A stretch of DNA of 64,000 nucleotides from Rhizobium herbae (GTDB lineage: Bacteria > Pseudomonadota > Alphaproteobacteria > Rhizobiales > Rhizobiaceae). A program made the position numbers and the translations under genes. Positions 45,196-54,248 of this stretch are shown here, piece after piece; position 1 is the first letter of the stretch; each line of letters begins with the position of its first letter. The notes under the pieces are model-generated. The model saw only the letters and a program-made list of their open reading frames with translations. It ran no database searches and had not been told where the DNA came from. The DNA lies in contig NZ_JAEUAO010000006.1 in assembly GCF_019511375.1 (NCBI RefSeq), positions 62,001 to 126,000 of the forward strand, given 5' to 3'.

Positions 45196-47547
45196 CTATG
45201 TCCGGTACCGCCGGCTGCCGTTCACCTCTTTGCCGACGATTTCCCTGATAATCGTCAAAGTCTCCCTGGCCGCTTCCTTCGGCGGCAAGGCCGTATCTGC
45301 GACATTGCTCACAAGTTTGGTCATGTCGTGATCGATCTTCTTTTCAGACCATCCCCTGCCTTTGGCAACAGTGATATAGACCGAGTAGGCGTGGTGCATG
45401 GTTCCTGGCCGTTCGCCTATGACGTGGAGAATCCCCCGGAAACTATTGGGTTCAGCCTTCTCGAAGAGCACTTCGCCGATCCGATAGCCGGCCCGCACCC
45501 TTCCGCTGGTGACGAGGATGTTCTTGTCGCTCACAGAGACGCCTGCCTCGGCAAGCAATCTGCGCATTTCTTCCAGGAAGGGCGCAAGATGTCCGTCGTC
45601 CATGATGGCCTTGGCGTTCAAGCCATCGGATATGACGATCTGGCCCTGGGGCGGATCGTCCCCCCACGAATCCCTTATTCTTTCGAGTTCGGCAATCGCT
45701 TCAGGGCTCAGTATTTCACCCGTGCCTGGATGGGCGATATAGTCGTTGCGGTCCTGCGATAAGGTTCGGACCGGCACGACATCAGGAATGGCAGCGACAA
45801 ACTCGGACGTAAGCTCGGCCCAGAGAGACTGCTTGGCATCGTCGTATAAGCCCTTGACCTTGGCCGCGAGCTCTGGATTCAGATCCCATATATTCTCGCC
45901 GTGTCCGGTAGCCAGGTCGACCCCCCTCCCTTCGACTTCCTGCATTTTCTGCCGGCCTTCCGCATAGACGGCGTCCCTGGACCGCGTGTCACCCTTGGCA
46001 AGACGGTACTGGTAGTACACCCACAGCGGATCGCCATAGTTCACGGTATATTTGTTGCCCTCATCAACGATCCCGATCCGCTTGTAGAAATCCCACATTG
46101 CATCGTTGACCTTGAAGCCGAATTTTTCCCTCAGCCGGACGTGATCCTGGAACGACGTGGTGAGATAGCTCAACATCGGATCGCTTTTGGTGGGCAGCGC
46201 TATCAGGTAAACAGGATTGGCCGGCATGATCCGGTCCTGGCACCAATCCAGATCTTCCAGGCTGACCGTCATATGCAGGGTGGTACAGATATCCAGACCG
46301 ATGGTCAGCCCATGGAGTTTGCCCATGGCAATATCCTCCAGGCAGCACCTGACCAGCTGTTCGCGGCTCCCGAAGACCTCCGGCCCAATGAATCCGGCAA
46401 CATCGTTGATATGAAGCCATGCGCCCCTGGGCTGCACCTTTGCGAGTTCTATTCCCACAGCCCTGCTGAAGCCATACTTTCGGGACTCGAGGACCATCAT
46501 ATCGACGCCGTTTGCTGCGCCGTTTGTAAATTCGGAGCCCTGCCCGGTTTCGAAGTAGAGCCCGTATCTTTCTCCCTTCTTGGCGCGCGCATACTTCAGG
46601 ATCTTCTCAATCGTAATATCAAAGATCTTGTTGCAGTCATCTGTTCCAGCAAGGCTCTGGAACATCGTGGCAACCGTTCCCGGATGACCTTCGCTCACGT
46701 CTGCCTGGACATCGATATGGGCTAGCACACACCAGGGAATCGTTTCGTTCAACTTGAAGGTATCGACGACGTCCTTGAGCGCCTGTTCAACTGCAGCGAC
46801 GCTCTTGACCGTGCTGTCCACCGGGTTGGTTCCGATAACGATATCGCCCGTTGCATAAGAAAATGCATCGAAAACCTGCCAAACCACGTCCTCGGGATGA
46901 TCTGTAGGAGAATTGGGCTGGATTCGAGCACCCATGTATCCCTTTGCCCCCATCTTGGTACCCGGCAGAACATTGAAGATCTTCTGACCCAAAGCGATGA
47001 GCTCTTCGTTGCTCATCAGCTTTGGGATGCAGCCGATCGTGTCGCTGGTCAGGCCGTTCATGATGCCTTTGATCGCGGCCTCTGGCTCAGCCAGCAGAAA
47101 CTCCTTCAACTGGCCCATGGTCCAGTCCTTGACCTTTGCATACTGGGCCTGGTCCGTGGTCTGCCAGATCAACCGTTGGAGGTCGTCCTCAAAAAGCGGG
47201 TGCTGGTAGAGATCTCCGATCTTCGTGTTTGCCAGAAGCGTGCGCGCATTGTTCCGCGTTGCGTCATCCACGGCCGCTGCTCCAATGGCTCGATCTCCCT
47301 CCTTGAAGTCATTCGCAGCGCCGACCACCTGCTGGTAAAGTGTTCGATCAAAATCCCCCTTGACTCGGCGTATATACGTAAAGATGTCCTCGCCCGGCCC
47401 GACCTCATCGACCGCTATCGTGCTTTGCTCAGCCGCCCAGGCAGCATCGCTATAACTTGCAAGAGTGCCGGCGGCGGCCCCAACCATGACGAGAAGCTCC
47501 CGTCTAGAGAGCCCTTCCTGTCCCTTTGACAACAAGCCCTTATTCAT
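45196..47547 (-). CDS. ethanolamine ammonia-lyase, EutB-EutC fusion with Tat signal
   Basis: The 783-residue protein has an N-terminal twin-arginine signal (SRRELLVMVGAAAGTLASYSDAAWAAE, ~14-40). An EutB-like heavy-chain domain follows: ARIQPNS, IGTNPVDST, CVLAHI, YFETGQGSEFTNGA, GLDICTTLHM, aligning with the substrate-contact residues Arg/Gln, Asn, Glu and Asp of EutB. A linker comes after ~residue 520, then an EutC-like light-chain domain: QIVISDGLNAKAIMDDGHLAPFLEEM, VTSGRVRAGYRIGEVLFE, HVIGERPGTMHHAYSVYI, ALPPKEAARETLTIIREIV. The pair is an adenosylcobalamin enzyme that converts ethanolamine to acetaldehyde and ammonia, normally a cytosolic or microcompartment complex of separate chains. 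No reactivase (eutA), eut shell genes or transporter are nearby. Fused, exported form is unusual. Confidence 0.9.
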   Translation of the reverse strand: MNKGLLSKGQEGLSRRELLVMVGAAAGTLASYSDAAWAAEQSTIAVDEVGPGEDIFTYIRRVKGDFDRTLYQQVVGAANDFKEGDRAIGAAAVDDATRNNARTLLANTKIGDLYQHPLFEDDLQRLIWQTTDQAQYAKVKDWTMGQLKEFLLAEPEAAIKGIMNGLTSDTIGCIPKLMSNEELIALGQKIFNVLPGTKMGAKGYMGARIQPNSPTDHPEDVVWQVFDAFSYATGDIVIGTNPVDSTVKSVAAVEQALKDVVDTFKLNETIPWCVLAHIDVQADVSEGHPGTVATMFQSLAGTDDCNKIFDITIEKILKYARAKKGERYGLYFETGQGSEFTNGAANGVDMMVLESRKYGFSRAVGIELAKVQPRGAWLHINDVAGFIGPEVFGSREQLVRCCLEDIAMGKLHGLTIGLDICTTLHMTVSLEDLDWCQDRIMPANPVYLIALPTKSDPMLSYLTTSFQDHVRLREKFGFKVNDAMWDFYKRIGIVDEGNKYTVNYGDPLWVYYQYRLAKGDTRSRDAVYAEGRQKMQEVEGRGVDLATGHGENIWDLNPELAAKVKGLYDDAKQSLWAELTSEFVAAIPDVVPVRTLSQDRNDYIAHPGTGEILSPEAIAELERIRDSWGDDPPQGQIVISDGLNAKAIMDDGHLAPFLEEMRRLLAEAGVSVSDKNILVTSGRVRAGYRIGEVLFEKAEPNSFRGILHVIGERPGTMHHAYSVYITVAKGRGWSEKKIDHDMTKLVSNVADTALPPKEAARETLTIIREIVGKEVNGSRRYRT

Positions 47548-48021
47548 GGCGTTTCCCTTTTTTTAAAGGAGACCCGTCGTGCCACCTGCCTGTCGGCAGA
47601 GACGCGATTTGAAACCCCGCGCCACTATCTGGCTTGGGGTCATTCACAATCCTCTGACAAGTCGATTGGTCGTGCCGTTACAAAGACTAAGGGTGCCAAA
47701 TCCAGGTCACATTGCAGCCTCGCATCGCGGCCGCGAATTGAACAATGAAGCGGTCGCCGAAGACGTCCCGGAATTGGCAAGCGTCATGATATCCTTACGC
47801 GCGAGCGCTGTCACTTTGTTTGAAAATCTTCCCTGCTCGCATCAACTCAGCACACGCACCGATACCTTGTGCCACGATGCGCTTCGTTCTCAGGAAAGAG
47901 CACTCGCTGAAGTGGCCGCGGGCTCAGCGATCAAAGCTTGCCCCGATGCCCGTAACTGCTCAAAATGGGATACGACTTTTGAGAACCTTACGTGGCGCTG
48001 CGAAACGATCGGACCGATTTC
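47548..48021. other. intergenic stretch before the EutBC and GNAT genes
   Basis: 474 bases between divergent genes without convincing coding frames. I looked for a cobalamin riboswitch (B12 box) ahead of the lyase and did not see one. No FixK or EcfG site recognised. Confidence 0.5.
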
Positions 48022-48543
48022 ATGACGGAAGCCGCTCAGTATTCGGTGATAGAGGTGTTGCCGGACGGACGTCGCATCGAAATTCGCGCGCTGAGCCCCA
48101 GCGACCGGGGCGAATTTGCTGAAGCCGTTGGCCGCAGTTCCGCGGAATCTCTCCGCCGACGCTTCTTTGCGCCAAGGCACAGCTTTACGGAGCGGGAAAT
48201 CGCTTTTTTCGTTGACGTAGATTTTGTCGATCACGTGGCCTTGGTCGCAGTAACAGAACAAGGCGGGCGCCCCGTCATCGTGGGCGCCGGACGCTACATC
48301 GTGGTAGGGCCAGAGCAGGCCGAAGTCGCTTTCACCGTTGCCGACCAATGTCAGGGCCAGGGTGTGGGCGGGGCACTGATGCGCCATGTCACCGCGATTG
48401 CTCGCGAAGCGGGGATCAAGGAACTGATCGCCGAGGTCCTGCCGGAAAATACCCCGATGCTGGCAGTGTTCAAGAAAAGCGGCTTGCGCATGACGACGAA
48501 GAAAGAGCGCGGGGTCGTGCATGTGACGCTCCATCTGATTTGA
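48022..48543 (+). CDS. GNAT-family N-acetyltransferase
   Basis: The 173-residue protein starts at ATG 48022; an upstream in-frame ATG at 47992 is possible. It has the GNAT fold: IEIRALSPSDRGEFAEAVGRSSAESLRRRFF at the start, VAEVAFTVADQCQGQGVGGALMRHVTAIAREAGIK with the acetyl-CoA loop QGQGVGG, and VLPENTPMLAVFKKSGL. The opening resembles the GNAT module of acyltransferases that regulate metabolic enzymes (Pat-like), but no cyclic-nucleotide or CoA-ligase part is present. Substrate unknown. Confidence 0.88.
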   Translation: MTEAAQYSVIEVLPDGRRIEIRALSPSDRGEFAEAVGRSSAESLRRRFFAPRHSFTEREIAFFVDVDFVDHVALVAVTEQGGRPVIVGAGRYIVVGPEQAEVAFTVADQCQGQGVGGALMRHVTAIAREAGIKELIAEVLPENTPMLAVFKKSGLRMTTKKERGVVHVTLHLI

Positions 48544-48604
48544 ACGATACGGAGTACATGCCTGCTGTCCCTTTGCAGATGATCGGGTTTTCCTCGCTTT
48601 GTTT

Positions 48605-48760
48605 TTACGGCTCGCCTTTGGGATCAGCATCGATCAGGACGCGTTCGGCGGCCCCGTCGAGATCATCGTACTGCCCGGTGCGCAGGGCCCAGAGAAAGGC
48701 GCCGAGACCAAGAGCGCCCAGAAACAAGGCGATGGGAAGGAGGTAGACCAACGTTGCCAT
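48605..48760 (-). CDS. ccoS: cbb3 oxidase maturation protein CcoS (FixS)
   Basis: The 51-residue protein has a single membrane segment (LVYLLPIALFLGALGLGAFLWALRTGQYDDLDGAAERVL), matching CcoS, which is needed for cofactor (heme and copper) insertion into cbb3 oxidase. Its ATG shares a base with the ccoI stop (translational coupling), completing the ccoGHIS operon. Confidence 0.93.
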   Translation of the reverse strand: MATLVYLLPIALFLGALGLGAFLWALRTGQYDDLDGAAERVLIDADPKGEP

Positions 48761-51039
48761 TACACTATGCTCTCCCGGGCTGGTGGAGTAGACCTGCCAA
48801 AGGCCGGCCATAAAACTGAAGGACCTCTCTTCCTGGCACGAAGCCGCAGCGCGTTGCCAATGACGATAAGGGATGAGCCGGACATGGCGATGGCCGCAAT
48901 CAGCGGCGTAACAAAGCCGAGAATGGCGATCGGAACGGCTATCAGATTGTAGATGACTGCCAGGGCGAAATTCTGCCTTATCAACCGGTCAGCGTTGCGA
49001 GCGATCTCTACGGACAACGGCACCGCCATCAGGCTATCACGCAGAAAGACGAAATCGGCCGCGTTGCGACCGATGTCGGCTCCCGTCGCGGGCGCCATGG
49101 AGACATGTGCCGTAGAAAGTGCAGGCGCGTCGTTCAAGCCGTCGCCAACCATCAGCACCTTCTTGCCGGCGGCACAGAGCTTGGCGAGACGGTCGACCTT
49201 TCCGCTCGGCAGGACCGACGCATTGAACATGCCGATGGACAACAGCCCGGCGACCTGCGCGACCGCCGGCGCCTTGTCGCCAGAGAGAATCTCCAGCGAC
49301 AGGCCAGTCCCGGCCAGTTCACGAACGGCCGCCTTAGCATCGTCACGAAGGCTATCGACAAAGTCGAACGAGGCGCGCAAGGCACCATCGATGCTAAATG
49401 CGGTTCCGGCCCGTGAATCCTGGATTTCGCTATCCTCCAAGGCCCAGGACATCCTGCCGAGCCTGCAGCGCCTGCCGTCAAGCGTCGCCTCAATACCAAG
49501 GCCCGGCTGCTCGACGACATTCTCATACGGCACCCGCTTGCGTGACCGCACGGAAAAAGCCGTATCGATTGCGACGGAAGCTGGATGACGGGAAAAAGCG
49601 GCGAGGCTTGCGGCCATCGTCAGGTCGTGTTCCTCCAAAAATGTCACATCCCGCAGCCCCGGTCGCCCCATAGTGAGCGTCCCGGTTTTGTCAAAGACGA
49701 CTGTATCGATTTCGGCCAGCCGCTCCATGGCGGAACCGTCCTTCACCAGGATGCCGTTTTCGAAAAGTCGGCGCGCCGCGACCACCTGAACGATCGGAAC
49801 TGCAAGACCGAGTGCACAGGGGCATGTAATGATCAGCACGGCAATCGCGACCGTGATCGACAGGTGCCAGTCTCCCGTCGCGGCCATCCAGCCGAGAAAG
49901 CTGAGGAGTGCAGTTACATGCACGACAGGCGAATAGAGCGACGACACCCGGTCGGCGATGCGCCGGTAGGCGCCTTTGCCCTGCTCGGCAGCCTCCATCA
50001 ACCGCACCATCTCGGCGAGAAATGAATTCTTGGCCGCAGCGGTGACCTCTATGATTAGCGGCCCTGTGAGGTTCTGTACGCCGGCCAAGACAGCGCTGCC
50101 GGGCTCGATGCCCTGCGAGCCGCTCTCTCCCGTCACAAGCGAGCAATCGAGGTTTGAACGGCCCTCGACGACGATCGCGTTTACGGGGATACGCTCGCCG
50201 GCCGCAATGAACAGCCGCATGCCGGGCTCGATCTCTGCCAAGGCCGTGTAACTGCGCCGGCCATCCGGCGCAATGACGATGGCCCCGCGTGGAGACAGGC
50301 GAACAAGCCCGCTGACCGCGGCTCGCGCACGATCGCGCATGAGATGATCGAGCGTCCGGCCGATCAGGAGAAAGAACAGCAGCGAAACCGAGGCGTCAAA
50401 ATAGGCATGGTGCCCGTGGGTGATCGTCTCGTACAGGCTCATCGAATAGGCGAGCGTAACACCGAGCGAAATCGGCACATCCATGTTCATGCGCCCGTGC
50501 CGCAGCGCATTCCACGCAGAGCGGAAATAGATCCTTCCGGCAAAGGCCATGACGGGAACCGCGATGAGGGCTGACAGCCAATGAAACAGGTCGCGCGTCG
50601 GGCCATCGGCTCCTGCCCAGACAGAGACCGACAGAAGCATGATATTGCCCGTCGCAAAGCCGGCGACAGCGACGGCGGTGATCAATTCAGAGAGAGTTCC
50701 GTCCTTCTCGGACGTAAACTCGTCGGCAAGGTGAACCGGATAGCCGAGGCGCGCCAGCGTTGGGACGATGCCCGGAACGGCACTGCCACGCCAGGTCACC
50801 GAGACCCTCTTTGTCGACAGATTGACGCGGACGCTTTCGATATTCGTTAGCTGGGAAAGACTGGTTTCAATGGCCTGGATGCAGGCGGCGCAATGGACGG
50901 AGGGCACAGCCAATTCAATCTGGCTCAGCCCGTTCCCAAGCTGCCGGCGCGCCAGCAATATCTCGTCATCGGAAGGACCCGCGCTTTTTGCCCGTTCCAT
51001 GTCAAGCATCATGTCGATGGCAGGCGCGCAGCAACTCAT
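48760..51039 (-). CDS. ccoI: Cu+-exporting P-type ATPase CcoI (FixI)
   Basis: The 759-residue P1B-ATPase has a Cys-rich N-terminus (MSCCAP), one heavy-metal domain with VHCAACIQAIE, six to eight membrane segments, the CPC metal-site motif TCPCALGLAVP, the phosphorylation motif DKTGTLTMG and the hinge GDGLNDAPAL. It moves copper into the periplasm/membrane for the binuclear centre of the cbb3 oxidase. Its start overlaps the ccoH stop by four bases. Confidence 0.95.
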   Translation of the reverse strand: MSCCAPAIDMMLDMERAKSAGPSDDEILLARRQLGNGLSQIELAVPSVHCAACIQAIETSLSQLTNIESVRVNLSTKRVSVTWRGSAVPGIVPTLARLGYPVHLADEFTSEKDGTLSELITAVAVAGFATGNIMLLSVSVWAGADGPTRDLFHWLSALIAVPVMAFAGRIYFRSAWNALRHGRMNMDVPISLGVTLAYSMSLYETITHGHHAYFDASVSLLFFLLIGRTLDHLMRDRARAAVSGLVRLSPRGAIVIAPDGRRSYTALAEIEPGMRLFIAAGERIPVNAIVVEGRSNLDCSLVTGESGSQGIEPGSAVLAGVQNLTGPLIIEVTAAAKNSFLAEMVRLMEAAEQGKGAYRRIADRVSSLYSPVVHVTALLSFLGWMAATGDWHLSITVAIAVLIITCPCALGLAVPIVQVVAARRLFENGILVKDGSAMERLAEIDTVVFDKTGTLTMGRPGLRDVTFLEEHDLTMAASLAAFSRHPASVAIDTAFSVRSRKRVPYENVVEQPGLGIEATLDGRRCRLGRMSWALEDSEIQDSRAGTAFSIDGALRASFDFVDSLRDDAKAAVRELAGTGLSLEILSGDKAPAVAQVAGLLSIGMFNASVLPSGKVDRLAKLCAAGKKVLMVGDGLNDAPALSTAHVSMAPATGADIGRNAADFVFLRDSLMAVPLSVEIARNADRLIRQNFALAVIYNLIAVPIAILGFVTPLIAAIAMSGSSLIVIGNALRLRARKRGPSVLWPAFGRSTPPARESIV

Positions 51040-51533
51040 TGGATCACTCCGCCGCTGATGGTAACGCGTCTGACCTCGGCATAGGGCCGTGCCAGACCGA
51101 TGTCGCTTTCGGTAGTCACGATCCAGACACCGTCGCGCAGGCCGTGGCGTCCGGAAAAAGTCTTGCCGTCCCGCGACACAAGATCAATCGACCAGTCGGC
51201 CGCTTCATAAACGGGATGGCTGAAAGAAGCGCGGACGGATGCGATCCTCATCGCCTTGCCTTGTGCATCCACCAGCGCGTAGGTGATCTCGTCCTGGCTG
51301 GTCGTCAGCGTACCCTTGTAACCAAGAGCCAGTTGCTCACGGCTTTCCTTGAGCCTCCGGTTGAAGTCCTGGCCGGCGACGTAGGAGTTTTTGACCACGA
51401 GGCCGGACCATGAAGACCGCGCGAGGCTTGCCATGGCAACGTTGACGGCGATGATGATGGCAAAGAAGGCAATCATGATGACCAGCATGTGCATTCCGGT
51501 GAACGTCCGCGGCACATCGTTCGTGATTTTCAT
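51036..51533 (-). CDS. ccoH: cbb3 oxidase assembly protein CcoH (FixH)
   Basis: The 165-residue protein has one N-terminal membrane anchor (MLVIMIAFFAIIIAVNVAMASLA) and a periplasmic FixH domain (SSWSGLVVKNSYVAGQDFNRRLKESREQLALGY, HPVYEAADWSIDL, GLRDGVWIVTTES). It stabilises cbb3 assembly. It overlaps both neighbours, ccoG and ccoI, by four bases. Confidence 0.94.
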   Translation of the reverse strand: MKITNDVPRTFTGMHMLVIMIAFFAIIIAVNVAMASLARSSWSGLVVKNSYVAGQDFNRRLKESREQLALGYKGTLTTSQDEITYALVDAQGKAMRIASVRASFSHPVYEAADWSIDLVSRDGKTFSGRHGLRDGVWIVTTESDIGLARPYAEVRRVTISGGVIQ

Positions 51534-53092
51534 TGCCCTGTCTCCGGTGCGTTGAAGGTTGCCGTGTAGTCCGCACGTTCACCGCCGGCACTGTCTTCGA
51601 CGATGAACTTGAATTCCTGAAGAGGGCCGGCCGCCTGCCCTGCGGCTTGTCGGACGAATACCTTGATCGTCTTCAACCGGTCGGGCTCAAGTTCGATATC
51701 GAATGCCCCTCCTTCCAGTTTGCCACTCCCCAGCATCGACATGGACGCTGCAGGAAGAGACCCCGTCAGGGAGAGCCGGACGTTGCGCTGCCGGGGCACC
51801 ATGTTGAGGAGTTTCAGTGTGTAACCGTTTCGGATGGAGCCGTCGGACAGCACGACGAACTGAGGATTTCGGTCGTGCAGAACGTTCAGTTCCAGCCGGT
51901 TACGGGTCAGCAGCGCATAGACCATGAACAGGCCGATTGCGCTCCAGACGCCCAGATAGATCAGGGTTCGCGGCCGGAAGAGCTTGCGCAGGCTGATGTG
52001 TGCCACCGTGTTGGAAAGCCGGCCGTCCGGATCGCGAACAAGAGCCGGATTGACGGGGCGGGTGCCCCCAGCGGTGGCAAGCGCCATATTGGCGTTATAA
52101 TCGTTCAGGGTTGTGTAGGAGATCAGCCCGCGTTCCTTGCCCAGTTTGTCCATCACGCCGTCGCAGGCGTCGATGCATAAGGCGCAGGTGATGCATTCGA
52201 GCTGCTGCCCATCGCGAATGTCGATGCCCATCGGGCACACGGCAACGCAGGCGTTGCAGTCAACGCAGTCGCCGATGCTTTCGCCGGCCAAAGCCATCCT
52301 TTTGGCGTGGCGCGATCGCGGCTCGCCACGCCAGTCATTATAAGTGACTGTCAGCGACGTTTCATCGAGCATGGCGGCCTGAATGCGCGGCCAGGGGCAC
52401 ATGTAGGTGCAGACCTGCTCCCGCATCAGCCCGCCGAACATATAGGTGGTCGCGGTCAGGATGGCGACGGTCATGTAGGCGGGGGCAGCCGCCTCGCCTG
52501 TGACGAAATCGGCGACGAGTTTCGGCGCGTCGGCGAAATAGAATATCCACGCGCCGCCCGTCGCGACTGCGATGCAAAGCCAGATGGTATGCTTGGTCAC
52601 CCGGGTCGCAATTTTCGTAAACGACCAGGGTGCGGCATCAAGCTTGATCCGCGCATTGCGATCCCCCTCGATCGCACGCTCCACAACGAGGAACAGATCA
52701 ACCCAGACGGTTTGCGGACAGGTGTACCCACACCAGGCGCGTCCAACCGTGGAGGTGACGAGAAACAGCCCGATCCCAGCCATGACCAAGAGACCTGCCA
52801 CGAAGAAAAACTCCTGCGGCCAGATCTCGATGAAGAAGAAGTAGAAGCGGCGGTTCGCCAGATCGATCAGCACAGCCTGGTCCGGCGCGAAAGGACCACG
52901 GTCCCATCGCAGCCACGGGGTCAAATAGTAGATGCCGAGCGTGATCGCCATGACGATCCATTTGAATCGGCGAAAGTCACCCGAAGCTCGCTTTGGAAAT
53001 ATCTTGCGGCGCGGCGCATAGAGGGGCTGGCGAGTCCTGGCTGAATTGACGGCATCTGCTTCCAGCCGAATGATTTCGCTTTGATCCTGCAT
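51530..53092 (-). CDS. ccoG: cbb3 oxidase accessory ferredoxin-like protein CcoG (FixG)
   Basis: The 520-residue protein has several membrane segments, an NapH-like GRAWCGYTCPQTVWVDLF block, EQVCTYMCPWPRIQ, and two [4Fe-4S] ferredoxin motifs DCVDCNACVAVCPMGIDIR and CITCALCIDACD. The C-terminal part is an Ig-like periplasmic domain. CcoG reduces Cu(II) to Cu(I) for oxidase assembly. First gene of ccoGHIS; a perfect FixK/FNR box at 53192-53205 lies about 100 bases upstream. Confidence 0.96.
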   Translation of the reverse strand: MQDQSEIIRLEADAVNSARTRQPLYAPRRKIFPKRASGDFRRFKWIVMAITLGIYYLTPWLRWDRGPFAPDQAVLIDLANRRFYFFFIEIWPQEFFFVAGLLVMAGIGLFLVTSTVGRAWCGYTCPQTVWVDLFLVVERAIEGDRNARIKLDAAPWSFTKIATRVTKHTIWLCIAVATGGAWIFYFADAPKLVADFVTGEAAAPAYMTVAILTATTYMFGGLMREQVCTYMCPWPRIQAAMLDETSLTVTYNDWRGEPRSRHAKRMALAGESIGDCVDCNACVAVCPMGIDIRDGQQLECITCALCIDACDGVMDKLGKERGLISYTTLNDYNANMALATAGGTRPVNPALVRDPDGRLSNTVAHISLRKLFRPRTLIYLGVWSAIGLFMVYALLTRNRLELNVLHDRNPQFVVLSDGSIRNGYTLKLLNMVPRQRNVRLSLTGSLPAASMSMLGSGKLEGGAFDIELEPDRLKTIKVFVRQAAGQAAGPLQEFKFIVEDSAGGERADYTATFNAPETGQ

Positions 53093-53177
53093 CTGGGCAC
53101 CAGTTTAAAAAGGTTGCGTCATCGACACGCATCGCGCGCACCCATGCATCAATTGACGTGCCCACCATGCGGAAACG

Positions 53178-53219
53178 ATGTCCGACGCGCCTTGATCGAA
53201 ATCAAAACGCGTCGGACAT
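53178..53219. repeat. 42-bp near-palindrome with a FixK box in its loop
   Basis: Perfect 12-base arms ATGTCCGACGCG (53178-53189) and CGCGTCGGACAT (53208-53219) flank the FixK box at 53192-53205, which is itself palindromic. Only two base pairs next to the arms and the four central bases break symmetry. It begins six bases past the ccoP stop, so the arms can act as terminator stem of ccoNOQP. Confidence 0.9.
53192..53205. promoter_or_regulatory. FixK/FNR box of ccoGHIS
   Basis: TTGATCGAAATCAA is a perfect TTGAT-N4-ATCAA anaerobox about 100 bases upstream of ccoG, in its promoter orientation range. Confidence 0.93.
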
Positions 53220-53224
53220 GTTCG

Positions 53225-54097
53225 TCACTCGCTACCCCCGAGCGAGTGGACGAATACGGCAAGCTCTTTTACCGCCGTTTCGCCGAGGCGATCGCCCCAG
53301 GCCGGCATGACGCCCATCTTCGGAGACTTCACTTGGGCTGCGATCGCGGCCTCGCCGGAGCCATTCAGCCAGATGGCGTCGGTCAGATCGGGTGCTCCGA
53401 GCTCGCGATTGCCCTTGGCATCTGCGCCATGGCAGGCCGCGCAGTTGTCCGCGAAGATGACCGCACCCTGCGCAATATTGCTTTGGTCGGCAGCCGTGCC
53501 GGTGAGGCTGGCGACGTAGCTGCTGACTTCTTGAATCTGTTTCCGGTCAAGGACATCCGCGAAGGCGGGCATCACGGAATCGCGCGTCTGGCTGTCACCG
53601 GCAAAGCGGATGCCATGGTTGATCGTTTGCTGGATCGCGTCCGCCTTGCCTCCCCATAACCAGTCATCGTCGTTCAGGTTCGGATATCCGGACGAGCCTT
53701 GGGCACCCGATCCATGGCATTGGACGCAGTTCACCTTGAACGCCGCGCCTCCCGCCGAGACTGCGATCGAGCGCAGTGTGTCATCGGCGAGGATGTCGTT
53801 GATCGTCTTGCCCTTGATCACCTCCACATAGCTGCTCCTTAAGGCGTCCGCGGCGGCCATGTCCTGGACGACCTCTGCGCGGCTCGAATAACCGAAGAGA
53901 CCTTTGGTTGAGGAGGTAAGAAGGGGCCATGCGGGATAGACGATGGTATAGGCGAGTCCCCAGAAAATGGTCGCATAGAACGTCCAAACCCACCACCGCG
54001 GCATTGGATTGTTCAGCTCGCGTATTCCATCCCACTCGTGTCCGGTGGTCGAAACGCCGGAAATCTTGTCGATATGTTTGTCGCTCATGTCAGTCAT
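53225..54097 (-). CDS. ccoP: cbb3 oxidase diheme subunit CcoP (FixP)
   Basis: The 290-residue protein has one membrane segment (WWVWTFYATIFWGLAYTIVYPAWPLL) and two c-type heme sites: CVQCHG near residues 123-128 and CAACHG near 218-223, each with downstream Met ligands (SVMPAF, GVMPAW). It passes electrons from cytochrome c to CcoO/CcoN. The GHEWDGIRELNNPMPRWW start is typical. It overlaps ccoQ by eight bases. Confidence 0.97.
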   Translation of the reverse strand: MTDMSDKHIDKISGVSTTGHEWDGIRELNNPMPRWWVWTFYATIFWGLAYTIVYPAWPLLTSSTKGLFGYSSRAEVVQDMAAADALRSSYVEVIKGKTINDILADDTLRSIAVSAGGAAFKVNCVQCHGSGAQGSSGYPNLNDDDWLWGGKADAIQQTINHGIRFAGDSQTRDSVMPAFADVLDRKQIQEVSSYVASLTGTAADQSNIAQGAVIFADNCAACHGADAKGNRELGAPDLTDAIWLNGSGEAAIAAQVKSPKMGVMPAWGDRLGETAVKELAVFVHSLGGSE

Positions 54098-54239
54098 CCT
54101 TCAGGGGGATGCGGGCAGCTTCCTCGCTCAGCACCTTGCTGCCGGGACGGAAGGCGAAGATCGAGGCGCCGATGAAAAACAGCAGCATTGCGAGAAGCCC
54201 CCAGCTATCCGCAAATGTCCGCATGATGTGATAGTCCAT
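54090..54239 (-). CDS. ccoQ: cbb3 oxidase small subunit CcoQ (FixQ)
   Basis: Short gene: ATG at 54239, TGA at 54092-54090. The 49-residue product has one membrane segment (WGLLAMLLFFIGASIFAFRPG) and a charged tail ending in KDD, matching FixQ, which stabilises the oxidase with CcoP. It lies 9 bases after ccoO and overlaps the ccoP start. Confidence 0.95.
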   Translation of the reverse strand: MDYHIMRTFADSWGLLAMLLFFIGASIFAFRPGSKVLSEEAARIPLKDD

Positions 54240-54248
54240 TGCGGCCCC

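Noticed and set aside
45012-45248. 78-codon frame on the plus strand after the small hypothetical gene
   Set aside because: It runs antisense to the DUF2950 relic and into the EutBC 3' end; no own features.
47548-48021. possible cobalamin riboswitch before the EutBC fusion gene
   Set aside because: No B12-box-like sequence or matching stems were found on the minus strand.
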